A stretch of 64,000 bases of DNA from Conoideocrella luteorostrata (lineage: Eukaryota > Ascomycota > Sordariomycetes > Hypocreales > Clavicipitaceae), in the NCBI GenBank assembly GCA_032433595.1, contig JASWJB010000148.1, positions 34,079 through 98,078 of the forward strand. Direction: 5' to 3'. Shown here one piece after another: positions 34,560 through 46,538 of the stretch. Each line of letters starts with the position of its first letter. Position 1 is the stretch's first letter. The notes beneath the pieces were generated by a model. That model was not told the DNA's origin, searched no databases, and saw only the letters and a program-made list of their open reading frames with translations. The translations under genes and the position numbers were made by a program.

Positions 34560-35862
34560 CTCTGGACACCACGCTTTCTTGCTGTGATATACAATGTCGT
34601 GGCACGCGCACACTGACGTTGTTTGGAGACTTGGGACGGTTTAAGCTTCCCCTTAGCTTGGTGGGGGAATACGATACTGTAGAAAAGGTCAGGGGAAATG
34701 TGGCGGGAAATAACTAGCGACCTGGGCCTTATTAGTAGCCTAGCGGCCCGAGCAGCCTCATGAGTGCCCTGGAGTCCGTGCCGAGGCCGGCCCCAGCACG
34801 GCTTCAGCTGACCTTGCAGAGTACCATTAGTTGGTAGGAGGTACTTTTGCCGACCACCAACAAAGAATGAGTGCCCGCCTGCAAGACCATCGACGAGGGC
34901 AGGGGGGCACACGGGGAGCAGTTACCGCTTCGGTGCTCATTATTTAGACGAGCCTTGGCGCTACTCCTCCACCACAGCCGAAATTATCGAATACGCGAAA
35001 ACCTAGCAGCGGAAGTTGACGACGATGAAATTGGGTCTCGTGACGGCTTTCACAAGCCTTACAAAAGTCCCAACAGTCAAGCCGCATGCGCTTGACTGAC
35101 TAAGCCGGAATAAATGGCCTCTCGTGCACATAGACGGCTTCGAGATAACCCACTTGGCAGCAAGCTGGCTGCATATCTTCGATCTGCATCCTGCGTCCCT
35201 ACCTGCGTCTTTCGCAACAGTTGACCAAGCCCTCCGCCTCCGTAAGAAATCACATGTGGTAAGTTTTAAAGCTATAGTATGGAGCAGAGACCGGCGGAAT
35301 CCTACCAAGCATTCCTTTTAGCATTGATCCGCATATCTCCTCATCTGATGACAGCTGGCGGTCGGCTTTGTCAGAACCAAAAGTGACGAAATTCCGTCAA
35401 AATTCGACTATCGCCTCACAATGCCTTAGCAAGGTTGTGTGCTTCAGAAACACCAGTCTTGAGCTATTTTTGGAGGCCAAGGGTCCGAGATTTACGAAAC
35501 AGGGTTAGCGGCCGTATTAGCACGTTTGCGAGGGAGTCTGGGGAAACCAGAGGACAACTGCATACACTCTATTGTCTGAGTGCCGCATGCATTCCAGTTA
35601 TGGGCGCCACACGGCTTATCTTCAGCGAGAGCGTGGTTGGGGGGGTAAGACTGTTGCGGAGTAATGCGTGTGGAAATTCTGAGACTCTCACTCACAGACT
35701 TGCTTCAGGTTTTTCCGGAGTAGATCCGCAGCGCCACAGTGGGTCTACGTAGCCAATCCACGCACCCCGGACACCACCGCCTTGAAATTTTCTGTCTTTT
35801 TTTCCTGCGTTTCGAACTATCCTCTGAACCGCTCCCGGCAGATCAGAAAATAACAACACAAC
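34560..35862. other. intergenic between divergent ceramidase and RLP24 genes
   Basis: About 1.3 kb. Several motif-free frames on both strands (34871-35095, 35003-35308 minus, 35435-35752). I see no supported gene. Confidence 0.45.
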
Positions 35863-36594
35863 ATGAGAGTCGATCCGTGTTATTTCTGCGGTCGTCCGAC
35901 ATTCCCGAGCAAGGGGTTGATATTTAATCGCAATGATGGTAAGTTCGCTCACCCTAGAACCGTAGCCGAGCCGCACAAAAAAAGCTGACTATGGTGATCT
36001 TTCCAGGAAAATCCTTCAGATTTTGGTTAGAGCCCCTCGATGACAATTTGGCCTGCGAAAGGCGCACACAACACATACTAATGGCGAATGTTTACCAGTC
36101 GGAGTAAATGTCACAAAAACTTCAAGCACCGTCGAAATCCCAACAAATTAAAATGGACTAAAGCCTACCGCATGAAGGCTGGCAAAGAGATGACCGTGGA
36201 CAGCACCCTACTATTCAGCGCCCGCCGCAACGTTCCCGTACGATACAACCGCGATCTCATGGAGAAGACGATACAAGCCATGGCGCGTGTTAGTGAGATC
36301 AGAGCACGCAGGGAGCGCGCCTTCTACAAGCGACGCATGGTTGGCAAGAAGGCTAGAGAACTCGCTCTGGCACGAAAATTGGTCGCTGAGAACGAGCATC
36401 TTTTGCCCCGCCTTCGCGGAAGCGAGTTGCGCCGGCTCAAAGAAGCCGCCGCGGATGGAGACGTTGCGATGGATGTCGAGAACGAAACAGAACAAGACGC
36501 AGTCATCCCCAAGCGCAAGAGTCAAGTGTTTGGTGGTGAGCAAAGGCGGCTCAAGGTTCGCATTAATGACGAAATGGATTCGGCGCTGGATTAA
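35863..36594 (+). CDS. RLP24: ribosome biogenesis protein RLP24 (eL24-like), divergent copy
   Basis: Three exons: 35863-35938, a 19-nt micro-exon 36007-36025, and 36099-36594, giving 196 residues. Splicing restores the zinc ribbon CYFC...FCRSKC (Cys6, 9, 32, 36) and the family core [58 protein letters not shown]. The tail [11 protein letters not shown] is also typical. RLP24 is a nucleolar assembly factor that holds the place of eL24 on pre-60S particles and recruits the AAA-ATPase Afg2/Drg1. Several otherwise invariant positions differ (NDGKSF for NDAKxF, YRMKAGK for FRKAAGK). It may therefore be a second, faster-evolving copy in this accessory region; I cannot tell without the genome. Confidence 0.9.
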
Positions 36595-37202
36595 TAGATT
36601 GCGGTATAAAAGTTATGGGAGTTTACGATTATTTATACCTGTTTTTTTTTTTCATGATTTCGCTATATCAAGCTAGATGAACTTTCTACCAACTGATACC
36701 CACCCTATTGCTGGCCTTCCTCGTGACACGCGACACATCTTCACATCAATATCCAGTAGGTTTTGCATAGTTTCGACGAAGAACCATAAGGCGTCCATCT
36801 CCCCTCTGACCTGAGTGAGCGCCGACGATTGCTCTAGGAGGGGAGTTGGACTGCTGCTGCCCGGTCGCTCACCGAAAGCTGCCTTATCACATAAGAACCT
36901 GTCAGCACTCTACATTCTCTACTCTCTGCGGCCCGGGGTTAACTGATAGAAATAAAGCCAGTTATGCCTCAGTGGTGTTGGCATAATAGCTGCTCTTTTG
37001 TGTCGTAGTTTCGGGCTCGTAGATGCAAATAGTCAAAGTGAGGCGAACATCCCATATGGGCCCAGGACTCTTGCATGGTTCCTAACTGTTCACATAATGA
37101 GAATTTTGACCCGCCCGGTCCTTTCTTCAGTATAGACTTACAATAAGCTGTTAATCATCTCTGCCATCTATTTCTTTTTTTTTTTTCGACTCCCACGTCA
37201 GA
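36595..37202. other. intergenic, no supported gene
   Basis: About 600 bases after RLP24; two T-runs (around 36641 and 37170). Nothing else recognised. Confidence 0.45.
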
Positions 37203-38625
37203 ATGCTGTCTCAGTTTGAACATGAAGTCGAGTCTCTAGTGAAAGATCTCATAACTACCGATCTGGGTCGTCAAGTTGGGGCGCAGCTCATTGAAGTAGT
37301 CCATCACCTCCTTCGTTATTTTATTTATATCACAGTCCATGATTTTTGGAGTAGCTCTACTCGCAGGACATCAATCTGGTAAGCCACAGGCAAGATAAAG
37401 TTCGTTCTAAGAATTGCTTAAAGTCGCTCGTAAAGCTAATAAGTAATCTCAGGGACGTCGACTATTATAAAATTCATGGACACTTTAGCTTAGCGCAAGG
37501 CGCCGAGGAGCATCAACTTAGCTCCAACAGCCTTTTTGCGTTGGCATATTTCACCAAGTTGCGCACTACTATTGCCGTGCTGCAGATAGCTGAGCGTAAA
37601 TTGATCAGTCTAGACGAAGACATTTCACGCCCTGTTCCGGATCTTGCAGCCAGCCAGTTCTGGTAGGCTTTAAGCCAGACGATGATCGCCTGCTGTCATT
37701 AGCCGCATTCACCCAATCACACTACGCCTACTCCTAACACACTCCTCTGGAATGGCTTATCCTTTCATATACCAGGATATGGCTAGATATGATCGATTTT
37801 TCGACCGGCCGACCTGATATGGTGCAACTATGATGTCACGATATGGCGCTCTATGGTTATTCAGCCCTGGCCAAGATTGGGCATATGGTCCGGGAGTCGA
37901 CTGGGCAGGAAAGATTTTGGAATCCGTGACAAGTATGACTCTAGAGGCGTACCTCAAACAATATGTTTTTTCTCGATTAGGAGCCAACGGCATTGAATTT
38001 TTCCCTGTCTAACAATGACTTTGCCAGGCGGGTAATACCTTTGGCAGAACGATCAGAAGCTGGCAAAATGGAGCATTTCCCTGGGCATCCATTTGATGGA
38101 CACGAGTAGGGCTTTGGTGCAGAAGGAGGTTAGCCCGATTTGCGAGACTACGGCAAAGTTTTAAGCAGCATCTTAAGGGGCGATGGCTTAAATCCTAAGA
38201 CCTCAGACCACAAGAGAAATCAGCTGAGTCAAGAGGCTAAGGCTTCGCTTAACAAAGGTAACAGGAAGCTTATGAAGTCGTTTTTTGACGCTTTGGTTAG
38301 CAGAAGAGTTTTTGATTGGAGTTTGGGTGGCATTTTGATAGAGAATGACCAAGCGCAGCATAACGACGCTGGAACGATGATGTGGGGTTCCTATTACAAC
38401 ATGTTTTGGATGAGTATCTTTATCACATTCTTGATTGGTATTGCATGCCTAAATATACTACTCTCTTATCTGGTAAGCTCACGGGCCTCAAAGTTGACTA
38501 TTTGCTGACAATTCCTGTCAGCTTGTTAACCACACTGTGGGACTATATATCATTTTTAGGACTCAGCTTGTGCCCACTGGTGATGTAATAGTCCAGCGAC
38601 TCGTCGGAGCTTTTGGCAGGAGATG
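37203..38625 (+). pseudogene. serine beta-lactamase-like esterase/transesterase, decayed
   Basis: Successive short frames in different phases match the serine beta-lactamase/penicillin-binding-protein family. 37203-37380 reads FEHEVESLVKDL. 37440-37665 reads LFALAYFTKLRTTIAVLQIAE then LISLDEDIS, the S-x-x-K region with the Ser lost (A-x-F-T-K in place of A-S-x-T-K). 37830-38012 reads PGQDWAYGPGVDWAGKILES, the Tyr-x-x-Gly region, then LEAYLKQYVFSRLG. 38140-38400 reads RDYGKVLSSILRGDG and later GTMMWGSYYNMFW. Near 38565-38625 comes RTQLVPTGDVIVQRLV. Multiple frameshifts and stops show it is dead. Intact relatives include fungal esterases and the LovD-type acyltransferases. Confidence 0.75.
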
Positions 38626-39309
38626 AGTGCTCTTATACAAAAACATGATTCTCTGGGGTCAAAACTGTAGATATAAAAATGTCAATAGCATCGATGAGGT
38701 TAGCTACAAGATGTGGAATCGGCAAGCTCATAACTCCGCGTCTTCAATAGATATAAGATCCAGTTCAAATGAGGATTGGGCAGAGTTGAGGTCGAATGTA
38801 ACATATACCAAGAGGATTTCTGATCGTTTCAGGACAGTGAAAGCTTCCCAGTGCTGTGCATTAAGACGGCAGTGTCGCGGTTGAGGAGAAGTGATCTAGT
38901 TGATCTCAAATGTGATGGAGCCAACGCGTGCAAGGAAATGCAAGACAATTTAAGCAGTACAGTAGAAGCGGAAGCTATGAATTCGACGGAACCAGAAGGA
39001 AGAGGGGGAAAGTGCTGGTTTGGGTTGAGTGGTCTCGTAGAAATCTCTAAAGCTGCGAGAGGGTTAGAAAACGGCGGCCAATTTAAGCGACCGATTTTAC
39101 TAGTAAATTCTATTTTCTGTTTTGCCTTGGCGGCTATTTGCTAGTAAATTTCTGCTCCTAATGTTTTCGCTAGATAAATAATAATAGTTTTCAAACTGAG
39201 ATGCGTCTTTACTAGTGGTGCTTCTTTTTTGCCCATTTATTTATTTATGACTGTCCCAGCCGCTCAAGAAGCTTTGCAGCGTCCTACCCTACACGCAAGG
39301 TGTTTCACC
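38626..39309. other. intergenic, possible further unassigned fragment
   Basis: Frames at 38627-38884 and 38851-39144 show some protein-like composition (ENGGQFKRPILLVN) but no motif I can name. AT-rich. Confidence 0.35.
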
Positions 39310-39420
39310 CTTCACATCCAGATATGTCACACAAAAAATGGCGTAGCCAGAGGCAACTTTTCATGTGTAGTTATGACCCTTAAATAGGCTCATGTTTTTC
39401 TGTGACAAGATAACTAAGAC
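39310..39420. repeat. dispersed repeat R2, copy 2
   Basis: Direct counterpart of 2080-2190 (GTAGCCAGAGGC, ACTTTTCATGTG, CCCTTAAATA, TGTGACA). Both copies lie next to a relic gene. Confidence 0.55.
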
Positions 39421-40007
39421 GCTCCTGCCCAGGAACCTACATCTTACCTATAGTTTTAGTGAATGTTTGGTATCGGTGTACTTGTTAGGCCCTTCCAGGC
39501 TCTCCTATGCGTCTGTTTGACAAAAGGATAATTTAGCCCAGGTAGCTAGCTAAATAGAAGCCTCGAAAGAGAATTATACATAAGTTAAAATATCTGCTCT
39601 CTTTTATTATTAGGCTTAACTATAGCTTATTATATGCCGGGCCGGATAAGTTAACATAGATTTAGCGCTTAGTCTGGTCGATTCCCGCCGCCTAATGGAA
39701 TCTGCTAGGTAGCATTGGGTATGTCATCACGGGATAGATTTATGCTTTCGGTTGATGTATGAGTATATCATGCAGTAGGCATTTGTCGTGGTCTCAGCGC
39801 CACACTCTACATAGTGCAACAGACCGGAGTCCTGTCTGGGTTCGCAGGAGCCCGACATTCGCATGCCAACTGAGCCGACTGCAGTGATTCACGTAGTCAG
39901 GACCGATAAATCGCGCAGATTTTAAGATCTCACGGACGTATATAGGAAGGAGTTTATTATGGGTAGATCTCGATTATTCCGATCCATATCGTATAATCCA
40001 ACTGATC
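39421..40007. other. intergenic downstream of the amine oxidase
   Basis: AT-rich with no gene seen; presumably includes the amine oxidase 3' UTR. Confidence 0.45.
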
Positions 40008-42264
40008 CTATTTCGCATCAGCATGTCCATTCTTTCCGCAGCATGTCTCTTTGCTCCCATTAGTTTGCTTCCCATTTGCGGGCTGTTTTCCGTGATCCTC
40101 ATAAAGCATACTCCGGTTAAAATCCTGGCTCGAGGGAGGAACATTATTGGTAGGGTTAAATTCACAGAAGTTGTATGGTTTAAGATGCATTGTGGCAATC
40201 TCAGCCGGCATGATAGGGAAGTCCTCGCATCGAGGTATATGGTTAAAGCCAAAAGTATGCCATATAACGATATCCTCGTCTACAACATATTCCGGTTTAT
40301 CGATCCAGCTCTTGATACCATTCCCACCCTGTGATTGATTTGTGTAGTCACCTGCTGGGAACAGCTGGCAATCTCTGTATTTAGTGACCCATATAGGCTG
40401 TTCAGCAAACTCTGACCGCCGCCAGTGCCAGGACCCGGGATGGGCAAGGAGCATCTTGATAATGATCGTCAGCGCCCCAAAATCAATTTGAAGTGTCCTT
40501 GACAGCATCTTGGAATATGGTCAAGTTCTAAACTCATAGGGGGAGTACATTAAGGTACGTACCTGAGATCGAATGGGAACAACCTTATATCCAATTGGCG
40601 TACCCGATACCGGGTTCCTAACGTTACGATTCACGATTTTAAAGATACGGCCATCGGCGACACTGTCCTCGACGGAGCTTTCCCGGTTGATGACAGTTTC
40701 TTTGGTGACATAGCCAGTTCCAAGTGGATTCAGATCCTGGTCCCATGGCATACGGACCGAGTCAGCGTAGACAAACGTGTTCTTGTCACCGCCCACTGCC
40801 GGATCAATACGAACATTGAAAATATGCTGATGGTAAGGGGCCATCACGCCATCGCCAACCCGGGTGCCCCAGGGCACAGTGACGTCCTTGTCGATGGGTT
40901 GAGTAGAAAGAATGCCGGTGGCACGGGTCTCGAAGCTGATTTCACCAGATTGGTCGAAGACCCAGGCAAAAATATATTCGTAGTTGGCCACGGTGATGAC
41001 CTGCTGAATCACGAGCTGGCGTTTCCGAACCACTGTGGCGTTTTTGGTGCGATGGTTGGTGTGCTTCCACTGGATGCCCTGGTCTATCTCATGAATGCAT
41101 ATGGCATTGGGCTTCTCTACGGCGGCACCATCGTTTCCAACCACATGGCCGCCCAAATATTGGATGACTCCGAGGCAGTCACAGCCCAGAGCAAGATTGT
41201 TGGCAGTTACACCGGCGCCAACATTGCCAAGGTCAAAAGCGCCCTTTCGATAAATGGGATTACGCGGGTCGCCATAGGGAACAAACATCTCGGATAATGA
41301 GAGACGGTAGAATGCACTGCGGTCCATGAAGCGCACATCGTGAATGGTGATGCCCTCGCGCCAATTGAAGCCAACCCTGAAACGGAACTTCTCCCATTCG
41401 ATGAGGCTTCCCTTGACGTAGAAAGAAGGGCCTTCGGGCTGGACAACCTGGTAGGGCTTCACAGTAGTACGAGGTGCATTCTTCTGTAGCCTGTGCGTGT
41501 ATTCAGCCTCTACCGGGTTGGTTCTGCGATGAGGTACTGGTGTACCAAGCTCGGTGGTCTTCTGGTCAGGACCCAGTGGTAGGCGGAGAATCTTCTTGAC
41601 CTTCATGGCTGCCATATCCACGACAACCATGAAATCTAGTGGGAAGGAGTAGTGGCATGAATCGGGGTCATTATTTTCTGGATTGCGAATGTACATGAAC
41701 ACCTAAGGCAATTTCAAAATTAGACATGTCGAGCCTGGAAGATAACAGGGGGAAGGGGGGTTCAAATAAGCGCCAACCCACTTGCGAGCGTCTCTCCTGC
41801 AACTCTTCTCCATCAACACCATAGTCCCATGGGTCAAGAACAATAGTAGTGTCATCAACCTGGAGGCGTTCAATTTCCTTCTTCACACGAGAATCAGCCA
41901 TGACTACTTGGGCAACTTCATTCATCTCTGCGCGGTCGACAGGTCCGTGAAAGTCGCGAGGCATCTCGGAGTATCTTTCCACCCTGCCCGCAGATACGTC
42001 CACTACTGCCTCGAACAGTCTGGGGGTTCGATGGATGTACCACATGACAAAGACTCGACGAGGCAGGTACGGCAGCTCCATGCCGCTGTGCTCAGCTTGG
42101 AGGTACGCTGAGAGGTTGACTTTGGGAGGTTCCTGTAAACCAGCAGCCTTGAAATGAAGGGGAATGCCATGATAGAGCTTTTTGATCAAGGCGGTGGCCG
42201 CTTCAATCTCCTCTCCGGTGGCAGGGTCCAAAGGGTGGACGACCACAGCTTCTTTTGCGGTCAT
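40008..42264 (-). CDS. copper amine oxidase (primary-amine oxidase)
   Basis: Three exons on the minus strand: 42264-41782, 41702-40563, 40454-40008, giving 689 residues, normal for the family. The enzyme oxidises primary amines to aldehydes with release of H2O2 and NH3, using copper and the cofactor topaquinone (TPQ) made from an internal Tyr. The TPQ site is ITVANYEYIF with Tyr402 as precursor. The FDLGNVGAGVTANNLALGCD block carries the catalytic base Asp, about residue 318. Copper ligands are the HxH pair in APYHQHIF (His452, His454) and the third His in WHTFGFNH (about 613). The start MTAKEAVVVHPLDPATGEEI fits family N-termini; the longer open frame upstream has no ATG. The C-terminus (HADAK) is not a peroxisomal signal. 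A divergent Myb gene starts 435 bases upstream. Confidence 0.94.
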
Positions 42265-42699
42265 TGTACTGATGACATTGACGACGTTGACGGCAATAAC
42301 AAGGAGCAACAAACAAGTATGCAGAATGTTCAGTTTGGGGTGTCGTGGCTGACCATAGAAATAGGACGCTCACGAGGCCGAGTCGACCTGAAAAGAAATC
42401 TGTACGTAGTGGAAGCGTGCGACAGGGTCCTGCTTGCCCCGATATGGACAACCACGAGAGAGCTGTGCCTCGAAGTTGGTGTTACCCACAGGACAAGCAA
42501 GGTGCATGATGCAGGGCTCCGTATCGGCCACGTAAACTCCACAAAACTGAGCCGAGTCAAGATTGTTGCCGGCCGCGGGGGTTCGGTAGCCCGGTTATCG
42601 CTGACGATGGCGGGCAGGGGTTGACGGCTGACAAGATGTTGCTGTTTCAATAATTCCTCTCCTTCGTCTGGCCTGAGAAAACCATTATCCATCCCCGCT
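42265..42699. promoter_or_regulatory. shared divergent promoter region, amine oxidase / Myb regulator
   Basis: 435 bases separate the two start codons, so both promoters must lie here. Antisense frames crossing it (42154-42624, 42330-42692) have no motif. No specific binding site identified. Confidence 0.5.
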
Positions 42700-44103
42700 A
42701 TGTCCGCCCGTGAAGTTACGCATGCATCCCCGTCAGGAAGCGTCCATGACCGGAGACCTCGCCGAAAATGGACATTTGCGGAAGATACACTGTTGAAGAG
42801 TCTTGTTGCTCACTACGGGTCTGCGAGAGGCCCCGCTGGAGCATGGAAAGATATTTCGCTCCCTTTGCCGGGCCGCACACCAAAGGTAAGTCTTTTGATA
42901 TAACGTCAACGGTATATGGATGAGCTTTTGCGCGTGGGCTCTAATGGCTCGGGATAGGATTGTCGGAAGCGCTGGTTTCATTCGTTGGATCCTTCCCTTC
43001 GCAAAGGAAGATGGACGGTTAAAGAAGACAGCACTCTCCTCGAAGCGTACGAGAGACTAGGTCCTGCATGGCACGAAATCGCATTACTGATTCCAGGACG
43101 GAAAGACGACCAGTGCTCCAAGAGGTTCAAAGCGATTCTGGACCCGTCTGCGTTGACACGCCTCAGAAGCTGGACGGAAGAGGAGGATCGCATACTCAGC
43201 AACAGCGTCCGGTGCTTAGGCAATCAATGGGCTATCATATCAGGTCGTCTTCAAGGTCGGCCGCCTCTGACGTGTCGCAATCGATGGCGGATGCTTTCGA
43301 AAAAGACTGAGCGCGACGTTGTCAATGCGAAGACTCCAGACCTGGATTTCATGTCAGACTCAGTGCAACTGAGCCAATCATCCCCATCGTGTGCAGCAGA
43401 ATCCCTGGGAAGCGGCGACCCAGCCTCTACAGAAATGCTTGGAAACGCGAATATTGAAATTGGCAGCCATCTCGACTACGTCCAACTATCATCCGGGAAC
43501 AGGACTAATAGAGACAGCAACGACATATGGACCGCAGCAACCGACCCCTCCGACACATCCCATCACTTCCAATCACAGTCGGATGCACTTCAGTTACAAG
43601 ATTTCATGTTTTCTCCAGTACTGATTCCACCGTCGCTGGAATTCTTTTTAACTGACGCCAGTAGCGTACATGAGAATTCGCCAGCAGATGGCGCTGCTGT
43701 GGCGATGGCGGCTCTACCTTTGCTCGATAACCAAAATACCAGTATCTCTCAATTCACCTCACCAAGGACACAAACAGTCACTGATTTTCAGAGAGTAATT
43801 GAGGAGGATGCCGCTTTCAATGGTGACTATGGCTTACAACTGACACATCCTACACCGTCCTCCGCCCACGAAGAACGCTTCTCGATGAACCTGCAGCCTA
43901 TATTACCTGACATTGGCTCACAAAAAAACCTGACTCAAGGTGCTATGACAAAGATAACGGAGATGGGAGACGGGCTTATCAGTCACGTTCATCATTATCA
44001 TCACCATCATCATCATCACCATCATCATCACCACCATAAATACGACAATGATATCCAAACTGTCAACGATGGGATGAGTGACTTTCATGCAGGCAACGTT
44101 TGA
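42700..44103 (+). CDS. Myb-type (R1R2R3-like) transcription factor with poly-histidine tract
   Basis: Two exons: 42700-42885 and 42958-44103 (GTAAGT...GGATAG), giving 443 residues. Three SANT/Myb repeats occupy residues about 20-180: RRKWTFAEDTLLKSLVAHYG...WKDISLPLPGRT-DCRKRW; KGRWTVKEDSTLLEAYERLG...WHEIALLIPGR...QCSKRF; and SWTEEEDRILSNSVRCLG...WAIISGRLQGRPPLTCRNRW. This is the layout of BAS1/c-Myb-like DNA-binding proteins. The rest is low complexity, rich in Ser, Thr and Gln, as in activation domains. Near the C-terminus comes HVHHY followed by an uninterrupted run of His residues (14 by translation), encoded by mixed CAT/CAC codons at about 43988-44038. A solo LTR begins 23 bases after the stop, so 3'-end formation may depend on LTR sequence. 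Confidence 0.9.
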
Positions 44104-44125
44104 AGCCAAGATTATGCAGAATCTG

Positions 44126-44329
44126 TGTTGGAATCCTGCCGTCAAGCACAGCAGGAAGCACGGAGCAGGTCATGTGGTCACCTTTCGGCCACGATATTTA
44201 TACGGCGATATCGAGCTTTCCACCTTGACTTGTTTTCCTCTTTTTAGAGATATACAGAGATTATTAAATATATTGCATTTTGACCGCATTTGGTATCGAT
44301 ACCACTGCACAACACCCTGTGCACCCATA
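44126..44329 (+). mobile_element. solo LTR, family T, copy E
   Basis: About 204 bp, TGTTGGAATCC...GTGCACCCATA, immediately after the Myb gene. The flanking 5-mers ATCTG (44121-44125) and ATTTG (44330-44334) differ by one C-to-T change. Same subfamily as copy C (TTTTGACCGCATTTGGTATC). Contains GATATTTATACGGCGATATC. Confidence 0.88.
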
Positions 44330-45282
44330 ATTTGACCTGGTCCACACTACATAACGTCCTAATAGCCCTGTAGGAGCTAGTTGAACATTAGTATTTGAGT
44401 TTTTTTTTTTTGTTAGGAAATCCATCACCGTGTCGATTCCTATTGAGCGGTTCATTTGCCAGAGACATGCCCTTGATTTCACAAGATGACTACCCAGAAT
44501 CACTCTCAGTGGCGCAGGGTCATTGCCCACCCTGCCGATATCCTCTGAGGCACCGGGTTTGTACTGTTAAACAATTTGAGTTACCCGCGCTGTAAACCTA
44601 GTCATGTGCGCCAGGAAAACTGTCTAGCAGATGTGACATCACTAAACTTGGCTGATGGCGAGTTTGCCACTGGCGGCACACCAGGTCCATCCCAGATCCC
44701 CGTTGGTCGACTCGGTCCAGTTGGAGCTGGAACCCACCAGCCCCAAATCGTAGTCGGTGGGGTTTACAGAGGCTCCCAGGAATCAGGATCAAGTAGATAA
44801 CGATCGGACCGACGAGATTCGCTGTGTGATGTTGGAAGACACATCCGGAAGCTCCAACTAGGGGTTTGAGCCGAGTCAAACTAGCTGGGGTTATTCAAAT
44901 GAGTCTATCCGATGGGTCTCCAAATTTACTCCCACAACCCGCACTTACCCCTCAGCATATGCCGATATCGCCTCTTGATTGGGTAACTCTTTAGGTAGTT
45001 GGATGTCGAGGCTGTCCGGGAAGGATCACGATGCTAGGCATTATGTACTGAGTGCGACATATCAAGTGCTCAAGGTTGGATTGTACACACTCATATATCT
45101 TCAGCTGGCTGCTTCTTTGCGGTGCATGGTTCGTGTACGAGAGCTCCGTATCTTCTTAACGTAAATCACGTCCATCGTCACCATCATCGTCATCACCATC
45201 GTTCCCCAAATCCTTATTTCTTGTTTCTTACTTGTCGTGTCTGTTTGTGACTCTTTCGCGAGTACCTTGCAAGCAATCCATA
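44330..45282. other. intergenic, upstream of the D-2-hydroxyacid dehydrogenase
   Basis: No supported gene. Small frames at 44598-44879 (minus) and 44979-45164 have no motif. A pyrimidine-rich CATCATCGTCATCACCATCG stretch lies near 45180-45200. Confidence 0.45.
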
Positions 45283-46538
45283 ATGGCTGGTCCCGATACT
45301 CTGCTGGTCATTGTCCCTTTCACCCCGGCCGATAGCTGGGTCGAAGACTTGAAGGAGAAGATTCCGGGTATTGACATTCACATCCATCCAACCGAGATGT
45401 ATGCCAAAGAGATCCCTAAAGATGTACCGGATGATGTATGGCGCAAGACCAGCGCTCTCTACACATGGAAGGCGTTCCCAACCAGGGAGCTAGCTCCCAA
45501 CTTGCAATATGTTCAGCTGCACAGCGCTGGTTGTGGCCAGATACTTGGCCTGCCTCTCTACGAACAGACAAATATTACCTTCAGCACCTCCAACGGCGTG
45601 CATCCACCTCAAATCTCGGAGTGGGTGTTCGCGACCTTCCTGGGCTTTCAGCACCATTGTAAGTCTTGCTTTCGCCATCACAGCCCTCCCCCTTCTCATC
45701 TTCGTATACTTGAAATGCAATTTACATACAGCAAGACGATCTGACCGTTATTTAACGACTCAAAAGTGCAGGAACATCTTGATAACCAGCGCAAAAATTT
45801 ATGGGTTGACCCACCTTCTGATGAAGACGTCGAGGACGCTGTTGGCCTTCGAGTGTAAGTAGTAGACATGTGCAATACCTCCCGCTTCGATCATGAAACT
45901 ACGCGGCTTGTGAGCTCACATTTGCGTTTGAGAAATGCAGTGGCATTCTGGGCTACGGTTGTGTGGGCCGCCAGTGTGCCAGGGTAGCAAAAGCACTAGG
46001 GATGGACGTCTATGCCTACAACCTGCACGAGCGATCAACGCCAGAATCTCGCAGGGCCGCCGGTGGCTTCAACTTGCCTGGTCTTGGAGACCTAGATGGC
46101 CAATTCCCTTCCAGGTGGTTCCACGGCAAGGAGCAGTTGAAGGACTTTCTTGCTTCTGATCTTGACTTGCTCGTCATTGCGCTTCCGCAGACCACCGAGA
46201 CCACCAACATGATCGGGAAAGACGAATTCGCTTTGTTGAGCAAGAAGAAGACTTTCTTAAGTAACGTGGGACGTGGCACCGTTGTCGATACCAATGCGCT
46301 GATTGCGGCCCTTGATGCTGGACACATCCGGGGTGCCGCCCTCGACGTGACAGAGCCGGAGCCGTTACCTTCCGACTCCAAGCTTTGGGGCTACAAGAAC
46401 GTTGTGATCACACCTCACTGCGCTGGTAACTCCAACCACTTTAATGAAAGGACTCTTAAAATTCTGACTCATAACCTTGAGAGGCGGGCTAGGGGCATTG
46501 AAGTTGTAAACGAAGTGAACAGATCTCTCGCATACTAA
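45283..46538 (+). CDS. D-isomer-specific 2-hydroxyacid dehydrogenase
   Basis: Three exons: 45283-45658, 45767-45854, 45941-46538, giving 353 residues. NAD(P)-dependent reversible oxidation of D-2-hydroxy acids to 2-oxo acids. The Rossmann motif is rebuilt by splicing as GILGYGCVGRQCARVAKALG (GxGxxG, residues 159-164). Catalytic residues are the Arg in LSNVGRGTVVDTNAL, the Glu in ALDVTEPEPLP and the His in VVITPHCAGNS. The N-terminal substrate domain contains LQYVQLHSAGC and SNGVHPPQISEWV. Open frames upstream of 45283 begin without ATG. Exact substrate (glycerate/glyoxylate, lactate or other) cannot be read from the sequence. Neighbours suggest use with the L-type hydroxyacid oxidase at 50.2 kb. 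Confidence 0.92.

Noticed and set aside
34370..34912. 180-codon minus-strand frame upstream of the ceramidase
   Set aside because: It reads exons and introns of the ceramidase 5' end in the wrong phase; the spliced model explains the region better.
35863..36087. RLP24 starting at the ATG at 36088
   Set aside because: That start would lose the first zinc-binding CxxC; two short upstream exons restore the complete zinc ribbon.
40824..41297. 157-codon plus-strand frame inside the amine oxidase
   Set aside because: It lies wholly antisense to a strongly conserved enzyme and shows no motif.
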